Source: CAZYYO01 sp964650965
GTDB taxonomy: Bacteria; Bacillota; Clostridia; Lachnospirales; Lachnospiraceae
Assembly: GCA_964650965.1 (NCBI GenBank)
Contig: CAZYYO010000094.1
Span: 1-7,511 of the forward strand
Reading direction: 5' to 3'
DNA: 7,511 nt
Shown here: one piece after another, positions 1 through 5,736 of the stretch
Layout of the letters: every line of letters starts with the position of its first letter
Numbering within the stretch: position 1 is the stretch's first letter
Notes under the pieces: model-generated
What the model saw: only the letters and a program-made list of their open reading frames with translations
What the model was told of the DNA's origin: nothing
Databases searched by the model: none
Position numbers and translations under genes: made by a program

Positions 1-26
1 AGCTGACACAAGGTTCTGTTTTTCAT
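1..26 (-). CDS. Start of an unidentified gene, cut by the window edge
   Basis: Only the first eight codons are present, reading MKNRTLCQ, with the ATG at 26-24. The stop codon of the upstream GerMN gene (TAA, 40-38) runs directly into a strong TAAGGAG ribosome binding site, and the ATG follows 7 bases after the GGAG. This spacing and the same-strand packing make a real, co-transcribed gene very likely. The product cannot be identified from eight residues. The pattern M-x(1-2)-R-x-L-C is compatible with the cytoplasmic start of clostridial ComEC/Rec2 proteins (often M-x-R-P-L-C). With a ComEA-like gene heading the operon this is a plausible guess, but only a guess; other families cannot be excluded. 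Confidence 0.75.
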
Positions 27-37
27 AAATAGGCTCC

Positions 38-994
38 TTATTCTGCCTGTAAATTTTCCTCGGTACCTTCCTTATCCTTGGTAATGGTTTCAATAATAAT
101 ATCATCATTTCTCTCATAAATGGTGCTTAGCTGATAGGAATTATACAAAATTCCTGTGGTGTCACCATTCACAGAGATCTGCACCTTGTTAATGGCATCC
201 ACTTCTGTAAGGGAATCCACAATAGAATAAATCACTACTTGCTCTGAGATATCAGACATCTGATTTAAAAAGGTAGAATTCAAATTAACATAACAGGTCC
301 CATCGGTAACTGTAATTCCAAGTAGCTTGGTATTCTCCGGAATAGAAGCCTTGGCAGATTCTATGTCCGGCCCCTTTAACAGGTATTCCATAACCAGCTT
401 CTCTATGGGCACGTTGCTGCTGTAATACACCTTCTTCTGTTCCTTCACCAGAGACTGACCATCTGCACTGGCAAAATACAGGGTTAGGGTGGTATTTAGC
501 AGGGATTCCGTTTCTTCCCCAAAATCCTCAATAAAGGTATCCTGATTCATAGCTCCCACCACATTTTTCGCAGTATCTACCAATGGGGAATTAGACACAT
601 AAAAGGTTACATCATCTACCCCATCCACCTGCATTAAGGTTTTGACTACCGCTGCCCGAACCAGCACCTCAGAATAGCCCTCCATAGAATAATAATCTCT
701 GTTAAAATATACGCTAAGAGAACCATCCGTCAGCTGATAATCATCCACCGAAACATCCTGGGGAATGGGCTTCATGTAGTCCACACTATTTACATCTGTA
801 GAAAGAACCTGTATAAATTCATCGATTAATTCCAGCGTATCTGTGGCTTCGGCTTCATAATCTACCTTTTCCAATGCGGTACCCTGGGTATTTAAGTAAT
901 AAATAACATAAGCATTTTCATTCTTCTTACCACCACACGCTACCAGCAAGCATGCCAGCACAGGTAATAGCAGAAGCAATAATCTTTTTTTCAT
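38..994 (-). CDS. GerMN-domain lipoprotein, two tandem GerMN domains
   Basis: This 318-residue protein is predicted to be exported and lipid-anchored on the outer face of the cytoplasmic membrane. It begins with a signal peptide: MKKR, a leucine-rich core (residues 5-18) and a lipobox L-V-A-C with the modified Cys at 20. Two GerMN domains follow, at about 28-135 and 169-278. The second is clearest: a LYF strand, a YLLKGP motif (204-209), a CYVNLN strand (234-239) and a V-x-I-S-V-N-G strand near 271-277. GerM of Bacillus also has two such domains and acts in spore envelope formation and germination; LpqB of Actinobacteria uses one to modulate the MtrB kinase. The start at 994 was chosen over an ATG six codons upstream because AAAGGAGG lies 6 bases before it. 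One base separates it from the kinase stop codon, so the two are probably translationally coupled. Its substrate or partner is unknown; the kinase next to it is the natural candidate. Confidence 0.88.
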   Translation of the reverse strand: MKKRLLLLLLPVLACLLVACGGKKNENAYVIYYLNTQGTALEKVDYEAEATDTLELIDEFIQVLSTDVNSVDYMKPIPQDVSVDDYQLTDGSLSVYFNRDYYSMEGYSEVLVRAAVVKTLMQVDGVDDVTFYVSNSPLVDTAKNVVGAMNQDTFIEDFGEETESLLNTTLTLYFASADGQSLVKEQKKVYYSSNVPIEKLVMEYLLKGPDIESAKASIPENTKLLGITVTDGTCYVNLNSTFLNQMSDISEQVVIYSIVDSLTEVDAINKVQISVNGDTTGILYNSYQLSTIYERNDDIIIETITKDKEGTEENLQAE

Positions 995-995
995 G

Positions 996-2180
996 TTATT
1001 CCTCCTTTGCAATATAGTTCAAAGGAATACGTACATCAAACACGGTTCCCTCTCCCTCTACACTGTGCACCTTAATTGCTCCACGGTGCATAAGAATAGC
1101 ATTTCTTGTAATAGCCAGTCCCAGACCGGTTCCACCGATTTCTCGAGAGTGGGACTTATCCACCCGATAAAATCGTTCGAAGATTTGATCCAGGCTGTCC
1201 TCCGGGATTCCCATTCCGGAATCCTCCACTTTAATATAGCAGTATTGGTGATCTGCATTGATAGATACATGTACCCATCCATTTTCTTTATTATACTTAA
1301 TGCCATTTTCTACCAGATTGGTAATGGCAAGAGTGATCTTCACCTCATCCACCTCTGCGGTAACCGGGCGGAAGCTTTCTAATACCAGCTCTACCTGCTG
1401 CTTCTCTGCAATGGGCTTAAGCCTTTTTAGAATTAATTCCATTAATTCATTCATATTTACTGGAGAAATATTTAAGCTAACCGCAGATTTATCCATCTTA
1501 ACCAGAGACAACAGGTCATTAATAATCTTGGTCTCTCTGTCAATTTCATTTCCAATATCTCCCATAAACTCCTGGTATAATTCGATAGGCACATTTTCCA
1601 TTCCATTTAAGGAATCCGCCAAAACCTTCATGGAGGTCAGTGGTGTCTTCAGCTCATGTGACACGTTGGATACAAATTCCTGTCTGGAATCATCAATGGT
1701 CTTCATTCTNNNNNNNNNNNNNNNNNNNNNNNNNNNNNNNNNNNNNNNNNNNNNNNNNNNNNNNNNNNNNNNNNNNNNNNNNNNNNNNNNNNNNNNNNNN
1801 NNNNNNNNNGCACTGGCAACTACATTTTCCCAAACAATGGTTTTGCCTTCATCCACTCCGTATGTATCCCTGATAATCTTAAGGGACGTATCAATCACCA
1901 TAATACGACCGGAATATGCCCTGGTTAATGCACTAAGCTGATCATTGACTTCATCTGATGTGGGATTATTAATGTAACCACTGGTTACAATCTGATTATT
2001 TACCTGCTGCAGCTGACCTGCCATTTCGCTTTCATCACTGGCAATGGTCCTTTGCTGGTATAAGGTTAAGAAACCCAGTCCAAGAAGCAGGGACGGAATA
2101 ATTCCCACTGCAAGGACTAAGATTAAGACTTTAAATTTCAGGCTGTTGAAGTAAGCCCTAACTGCTTTTCTTTTCTCCAT
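996..2180 (-). CDS. Membrane sensor histidine kinase, WalK/PhoR-like, interrupted by an assembly gap
   Basis: This is the sensor partner of the response regulator encoded just upstream. Before the gap there are 123 residues: a basic N-terminus, one membrane helix (about 18-41) and part of an extracellular sensor domain. After the gap come the HisKA domain with the SHELKTPL box (phosphoacceptor His at placeholder residue 175, codon 1658-1656) and an HATPase_c domain with N-box Asn292, G1 box DSGMG (320-324), F-box FERFYR (334-339) and G2 box GGTGLG (349-354). All catalytic motifs visible are intact. The second membrane helix and any HAMP or PAS domain must lie in the missing part. They cannot fit in the 34 codons allotted, so the real protein is longer than the 394 residues implied. 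Reading frames on both sides agree with the 100-N spacing. The start ATG lies 14 bases after the regulator's stop, behind a weak AAGGTG site. Confidence 0.93.
   Translation of the reverse strand: MEKRKAVRAYFNSLKFKVLILVLAVGIIPSLLLGLGFLTLYQQRTIASDESEMAGQLQQVNNQIVTSGYINNPTSDEVNDQLSALTRAYSGRIMVIDTSLKIIRDTYGVDEGKTIVWENVVASXXXXXXXXXXXXXXXXXXXXXXXXXXXXXXXXXXRMKTIDDSRQEFVSNVSHELKTPLTSMKVLADSLNGMENVPIELYQEFMGDIGNEIDRETKIINDLLSLVKMDKSAVSLNISPVNMNELMELILKRLKPIAEKQQVELVLESFRPVTAEVDEVKITLAITNLVENGIKYNKENGWVHVSINADHQYCYIKVEDSGMGIPEDSLDQIFERFYRVDKSHSREIGGTGLGLAITRNAILMHRGAIKVHSVEGEGTVFDVRIPLNYIAKEE
1710..1809. other. Assembly gap of 100 N
   Basis: Exactly 100 undetermined bases lie within the sensor kinase gene, between the extracellular sensor domain and the HisKA domain. 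A round 100 is the usual placeholder for a scaffold gap of unknown size. The missing protein segment should contain the rest of the sensor domain, the second transmembrane helix and a linker such as HAMP, so the true gap is probably several hundred bases. If the gene is intact, its true length must be 100 plus a multiple of 3. Confidence 0.97.
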
Positions 2181-2194
2181 TTACTGCACCTTAG

Positions 2195-2884
2195 CTATTT
2201 TTGATAATAGTATCCTACGCCCCACTTGGTATGAACATATCTTGGTTCACTGGGATTCGGCTCAATCTTCTCACGAAGTCTTCGAATGTGAACATCCACC
2301 GTTCTTGCATCTCCCGGATAATCGCTTCCCCAGATTGTGGTAAGAAGATCATCTCTGCTGTATACCTTGTTAGGATTCATTACCAGAAGCAGCAGCATAT
2401 CGAATTCCTTGGAGGTGAGATTAATCTCCTGTCCCTTAATCCATAACCGTCTGCTGTCTGTATCCAGCTTCACATCACCACTTTCAATTACCGTAAGCTT
2501 CTCTTCCTTAACAACTGCCGGTGTGGTTCTTCGCATAATAGCCTTAATACGTGCTTTTACTTCCAGGATGTTAAATGGCTTGGTGATATAATCATCTGCC
2601 CCATACTCCAGACCAAGAATCTTATCCATATCATCCCCCTTGGCTGTCAGCATTACAATAGGCATATTAGAAAATTCACGAATTGCCTGGCACACCTGGA
2701 ATCCATCCAGCTTGGGAAGCATAATATCAAGAAGAATCATGTCATATTCATTTTCCTTAGCCAAATTCAGGGCTTCTTCCCCATCATAGGCACAATCAAC
2801 TTCCATTCCATCCTGCTCTAAGCTAAATCGAATTCCCTTTACGATTAATTTTTCGTCATCTACTACCAGAACTTTCTTTGCCAT
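2195..2884 (-). CDS. OmpR/PhoB-family response regulator, WalR-like
   Basis: This 229-residue DNA-binding response regulator is the likely output of the adjacent kinase. The receiver domain (about 4-118) has the acidic pair D9-D10, phosphoacceptor D53 in LLDIMLP, T80 in MLTAK and K102 in TKPF, so it should be phosphorylatable. The C-terminal winged helix (about 130-229) has the recognition-helix block RTVDVHIRRLREKIE (194-208) and the terminal GVGYYY hairpin. Both blocks resemble Bacillus WalR (YycF), but also other OmpR-type regulators. The usual WalR neighbours walH, walI and walJ are not recognisable here, so no symbol is given. The gene starts 9 bases after the ComEA-like gene's stop. Its GAGGG ribosome binding site overlaps that stop, about 6 bases before the ATG, which suggests coupled translation. 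The target genes cannot be read from this window. Confidence 0.95.
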   Translation of the reverse strand: MAKKVLVVDDEKLIVKGIRFSLEQDGMEVDCAYDGEEALNLAKENEYDMILLDIMLPKLDGFQVCQAIREFSNMPIVMLTAKGDDMDKILGLEYGADDYITKPFNILEVKARIKAIMRRTTPAVVKEEKLTVIESGDVKLDTDSRRLWIKGQEINLTSKEFDMLLLLVMNPNKVYSRDDLLTTIWGSDYPGDARTVDVHIRRLREKIEPNPSEPRYVHTKWGVGYYYQK

Positions 2885-2893
2885 TTTCTACCC

Positions 2894-3499
2894 TCAATTT
2901 ACTGTAATATTATTTTTGATTTTATTGTAGGCACCTTCTTTTATGCCGGAAATATTCATAATCTCATCTGGAGAGGTAAAACCACCATGCTCTGTCCGAT
3001 AGCTAAGAATAGCCTCTGCCTTGGATTCACCGATTCCTGTCAGGGTCATCAGCTGTTCCTTGGTGGCAGTATTCAGATTCACCAGACTGCCCTGTGCTTC
3101 CTCTACTGCTGCCGCTTCCCTGGCTTTCATGCTTTCTTCTACGGTAAGAACCACCAGCTGCTGCTCATCCTTTAGCTTCATTGCCTGATTCACGCTGGAC
3201 GTATCTGCATTTTCAGCAAATCCACCGGCGGCTTCAATGGCTGCGTAGACACGGCTGTCCTCTGCCAACTTATATACGCCAGGCTGATTTACTGCACCGG
3301 AAATCTGCACCCAGATAGAACTGCTGTCCTGCTTATCATCAGACCCAGTCTGCTCCTGGTCTTCATCCTCAGCTTGCTTTTCCGACCTGGTCTCACTGGT
3401 ACTTTCTAAATAGGACTTGGAACCACACGCCGTCAAAACCAGAACACAACTACATACCAGCAGTAATACTTCCATGATTTTATAAAATTTTCTCTTCAT
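2894..3499 (-). CDS. ComEA-like lipoprotein with SLBB and helix-hairpin-helix domains
   Basis: This 201-residue secreted DNA-binding protein is of the ComEA type. ComEA proteins bind incoming double-stranded DNA on the outer face of the membrane and pass it to the ComEC channel. Visible parts are: a signal peptide with a hydrophobic core (11-22) and lipobox L-T-A-C (Cys25); an acidic, low-complexity linker (about 31-60); an SLBB domain (62-119, with SGAVNQPGVY and AAGGF); and a tandem helix-hairpin-helix domain (139-200, with VNLNTA, LTGIGESKAEAI and a second hairpin ISGIKEGAYNKI). The SLBB plus HhH order is that of ComEA. Classical ComEA is usually described with a transmembrane anchor, whereas this one looks lipid-anchored. 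It heads a presumed operon with a two-component system instead of standing next to comEB/comEC. The ATG at 3499 follows AAGGAGA by 4 bases, and that site lies in a hairpin. Competence has not been shown here, so a role in uptake is inferred from domains only. Confidence 0.9.
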   Translation of the reverse strand: MKRKFYKIMEVLLLVCSCVLVLTACGSKSYLESTSETRSEKQAEDEDQEQTGSDDKQDSSSIWVQISGAVNQPGVYKLAEDSRVYAAIEAAGGFAENADTSSVNQAMKLKDEQQLVVLTVEESMKAREAAAVEEAQGSLVNLNTATKEQLMTLTGIGESKAEAILSYRTEHGGFTSPDEIMNISGIKEGAYNKIKNNITVN

Positions 3500-3503
3500 A
3501 ATT

Positions 3504-3527
3504 TCTCCTTATTTTCTCATAAGGAGA
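3504..3527 (-). promoter_or_regulatory. Hairpin that sequesters the ribosome binding site of the ComEA-like gene
   Basis: A perfect 8-bp inverted repeat (3504-3511 and 3520-3527) encloses an 8-base loop. In the mRNA the 5' arm reads UCUCCUUA, an anti-Shine-Dalgarno sequence. The 3' arm UAAGGAGA is the ribosome binding site for the ATG at 3499. When folded, the site would be hidden. No U-tract follows on either strand, so a terminator is unlikely. The pairing is read directly from the sequence; its regulatory use is inferred. Confidence 0.6.
3509..3520 (-). CDS. Possible 3-codon leader ORF (M-R-K-stop) ahead of the ComEA-like gene
   Basis: The codons ATG AGA AAA TAA occupy 3520-3509, with a GAGG ribosome binding site at 3531-3528, 7 bases before the ATG. 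The ATG sits at the edge of the loop of the hairpin above, and the TAA overlaps the TAAGGAG site of the next gene. Nine bases separate this stop from the downstream ATG, and both are in the same frame. A ribosome initiating here would open the hairpin and terminate on the downstream ribosome binding site, a geometry suited to translational coupling. A chance arrangement in an A-rich leader is possible; conservation would decide. Confidence 0.35.
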   Translation of the reverse strand: MRK

Positions 3528-3547
3528 CCTCAATGCCTAATACGCTT

Positions 3548-3576
3548 ATTGTAGCGAAAATAATCAAATATTACAA
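3548..3576 (-). promoter_or_regulatory. Candidate sigma-A promoter for the ComEA/two-component/GerMN operon
   Basis: On the minus strand a -35 element TTGTAA (3576-3571) and a -10 element TACAAT (3553-3548) are separated by exactly 17 bases. They match the consensus at 4 of 6 and 5 of 6 positions. Transcription would start near 3541, giving a leader of about 40 bases that just includes the 3-codon ORF and the hairpin. A second, weaker pair (TTGAAA, 16 bases, GATTAT) lies slightly upstream. The region is AT-rich, so chance matches are possible. Confidence 0.5.
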
Positions 3577-3622
3577 GAGTATTTCAATTTTATTTCTTTC
3601 TGGAAAATTTTGTAACCAATTT

Positions 3623-4819
3623 CTATACAAATGTGGCAAACACTTCATCCAGTTTCTTCTTCATTTCATCCATATCTTCTTTGGAAATCACCAGTGGTGG
3701 CAGCATACGAAGTACATCCGCTCCGGCAGACAGCACTACCAGCCCCTTTTCTAAGGCTCGCTTTACCACCTCACCTACTGGAATGGTAAGAACCAGTCCC
3801 TCCATAAATCCCATGCCACGAATACCTGTTACAAAATCATATTTGTCTACAAAGTACTGAAGGGTTTCTAAAAAGTATGGTGTCATTTCTTCTACATGCT
3901 GGCAAATGTTTCGCTCTACCATCATATCTGCTGTTTTCGATACTGCTGCACATACCAGAGGATTGCCTCCATAGGTAGTTCCATGGTCGCCAGGAACCAG
4001 AGATGCAGCGGCAACCTTCTCGGTAACCATAAAAGCTCCTACCGGCACACCTGCTCCAAGTGCCTTAGCACTGGTCATAATATCCGGCTTTACGTCATAA
4101 TGCTGGCAGGCGAAAATCTTACCGGTACGTCCCATGCCGCACTGAATTTCATCTAAAATCAATAAAATATCATGCTCATCACACAGGGCACGAACTCCCT
4201 TGATAAATGCTTCTGTGGCTGGATATAAGCCACCTTCTCCCTGCACCGTCTCCATAATAATGGCACAGGTTTTCTCAGTAATCTGAGCCTTCACAGAATT
4301 CAAATCATTAAAGCTTGCAAATCGTACTCCCTCCATTAATGGAAGAAATGGCTCTCTATAGTGTTCTGTTCCTGTAACAGACAGGGAGCCTACGGTACGT
4401 CCATGAAAGGAATGCTCCATGGCAATGATCTCATGACCTGCAAAGCCATCTCGCACATAGGCATATTTCTTAGCTGTCTTAATGGCTCCTTCAATAGCCT
4501 CTGCCCCACTGTTGGTAAAGAAAATCTTATCCATTCCAGCAAGCTTTGTAATCTTCTCTGCTGCCTCTATCATAGGAACATGATAATAGAGATTGGAGGT
4601 ATGGCATAATTTACTTACCTGATTCTTAACTGCCTCCTCATATTCTGCATCCCCATAGCCAAAGGCCATAACACCAATGCCTGAAGCAAAATCTAAATAT
4701 TCCCTGCCATCGGTATCATACAAATGAACCCCCTTGCCATGGTCAAAAACTACCGGGAAGCGATTGTATACGTGAAATAAATGTTCTTCTGCATGATTAA
4801 TATATTCCTGTTTATTCAT
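3623..4819 (-). CDS. argD: Acetylornithine aminotransferase
   Basis: This cytoplasmic, PLP-dependent class III aminotransferase of 398 residues converts N-acetylglutamate semialdehyde plus glutamate to N-acetylornithine and 2-oxoglutarate, the fourth step of arginine synthesis. Landmarks in order: the phosphate-binding NSGAEAIEGAIK (103-114), HSFHGRT (about 136-142), the PLP-ring aspartate D223 in LDEIQCGMGRTG, the Schiff-base lysine K252 in TSAKALGAG, and GTTYGGNPL (280-288), which includes the Thr that contacts phosphate across the dimer. Length is normal for ArgD. Class III enzymes are similar to each other, but position after argJ and argB makes ArgD the clear choice. The start at 4819 overlaps the end of argB by 8 bases; its AGGAGG site lies inside argB, 12 bases upstream, slightly long. 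A start nine codons earlier is possible but has no better site. No obvious terminator follows the stop codon. Confidence 0.96.
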   Translation of the reverse strand: MNKQEYINHAEEHLFHVYNRFPVVFDHGKGVHLYDTDGREYLDFASGIGVMAFGYGDAEYEEAVKNQVSKLCHTSNLYYHVPMIEAAEKITKLAGMDKIFFTNSGAEAIEGAIKTAKKYAYVRDGFAGHEIIAMEHSFHGRTVGSLSVTGTEHYREPFLPLMEGVRFASFNDLNSVKAQITEKTCAIIMETVQGEGGLYPATEAFIKGVRALCDEHDILLILDEIQCGMGRTGKIFACQHYDVKPDIMTSAKALGAGVPVGAFMVTEKVAAASLVPGDHGTTYGGNPLVCAAVSKTADMMVERNICQHVEEMTPYFLETLQYFVDKYDFVTGIRGMGFMEGLVLTIPVGEVVKRALEKGLVVLSAGADVLRMLPPLVISKEDMDEMKKKLDEVFATFV

Positions 4820-5711
4820 GACTAAACCGTTCCTCCTCATCTCCAATCATTGCTGTTCCGATTCCTTTATTGGTAAATATTTCCAGTAACAGACAATGAG
4901 CAATCCGTCCATCTAAGATATGAACCCGTGACACTCCATTTTCAATGGCATCAATACAGTTATTCAGCTTGGGAAGCATTCCCCCTCCAATAAAGCCATC
5001 ACCAATCAACGCCCTGGCTTCTGATACACTTAATTCAGAAATCAAAGAGGTCTTGTCATCCGGGTCCTTGTATACCCCTTCAATGTCTGTTAAGAAGGCC
5101 AGCTTCTCAGCGGATACCGCTTTGGCAATGGCACAGGCTGCATCATCTGCATTAATATTATATGTATCGAAATTATCATCTAATCCGATAGGACATACGA
5201 TAGGCAGGAAATCATTTTCCAGAAGGTCTTCTAGAATATGAGGATTTACCTGAGTAACCTCTCCCACAAAGCCAATATCCTGTCCGTTAGACAGCTTCTT
5301 TTCTACCTTTAATAAGCCACCATCCTTGCCACTGATACCAATGGCATTGACACCTAACTCCTGTACCATCTGTACCAGGGATTTATTTACTTTATTTAAT
5401 ACCATTTCTGCAATTTCCATGGTAGGTGCATCTGTCTTACGCAAGCCGTTAATAAATTCCGGCTCCATTCCGGTCTTTTCCACCCAGCGGCTGATTTCCT
5501 TGCCGCCGCCATGGACAATAATCGGCTTAAAGCCTACCAGCTTAAGTAGCGTAACATCCTGAATTACCTGCTTTTTCAGCTGCTCATCTATCATGGCACT
5601 TCCACCGTATTTTACAACAATAATCTTTCGATTAAATCGCTGAATATAAGGAAGTGCTTCAATCAACACCTGTGCTTTTTCCAATACCTGTTCCATACTG
5701 TCGTTATTCAT
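4812..5711 (-). CDS. argB: Acetylglutamate kinase, arginine-sensitive type
   Basis: This 299-residue cytoplasmic kinase of the amino acid kinase family phosphorylates N-acetylglutamate with ATP, the second step of arginine synthesis. Visible sites: VKYGGSAM with catalytic K34, the HGGG loop (67-70), substrate-binding R91 in GLRKTD, the NADDAA segment (187-192), FLTDIEGVY (206-214) and K248 in GGGMLPK. The N-terminal helix ending in EALPYIQRF (18-26) and the C-terminal block H272-C-L-L-L-E-I-F-T followed by GIGT match arginine-inhibited hexameric enzymes (Thermotoga, Pseudomonas types) and are absent from the E. coli type. Feedback inhibition by arginine is therefore inferred, and fits a pathway in which ArgJ recycles acetyl groups. 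The start at 5711 has a modest GAGAG site 7 bases upstream and lies 25 bases after the argJ stop. An upstream ATG at 5756 would overlap argJ and add 15 residues unlike the family. Confidence 0.97.
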   Translation of the reverse strand: MNNDSMEQVLEKAQVLIEALPYIQRFNRKIIVVKYGGSAMIDEQLKKQVIQDVTLLKLVGFKPIIVHGGGKEISRWVEKTGMEPEFINGLRKTDAPTMEIAEMVLNKVNKSLVQMVQELGVNAIGISGKDGGLLKVEKKLSNGQDIGFVGEVTQVNPHILEDLLENDFLPIVCPIGLDDNFDTYNINADDAACAIAKAVSAEKLAFLTDIEGVYKDPDDKTSLISELSVSEARALIGDGFIGGGMLPKLNNCIDAIENGVSRVHILDGRIAHCLLLEIFTNKGIGTAMIGDEEERFSHE

Positions 5712-5736
5712 CTTATTTCTCTCTTTCCATCCTTTA

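Noticed and set aside
1258..1941. Long plus-strand ORF across the kinase gene and the N gap
   Set aside because: It is the antisense shadow of a kinase with clear HisKA and HATPase motifs, it runs through 100 undetermined bases, and its product has no recognisable domain.
2195..2884. Assigning the symbol walR and treating the pair as walRK
   Set aside because: The motifs are WalR-like, but walH, walI and walJ are not seen, the kinase's sensor and linker region is missing, and other OmpR-type pairs in clostridia look similar.
3504..3527. Inverted repeat read as an intrinsic terminator for argD
   Set aside because: No T-run follows the stem on either strand, and its 3' arm is the ribosome binding site of the next gene; a ribosome binding site hairpin explains it better.
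3533..3754. Plus-strand 73-codon ORF preceded by a good AAGGAG site (3521-3526), 6 bases before its ATG
   Set aside because: The ribosome binding site is explained by the palindrome that serves the minus-strand comEA-like gene. Most of the ORF is antisense to the 3' end of argD, and the product has no recognisable domain and an odd composition typical of antisense translation.
4945..5241. Plus-strand ORF of 98 codons within argB
   Set aside because: Serine/isoleucine-rich antisense shadow of a well-supported argB with all catalytic residues; no ribosome binding site recognised.
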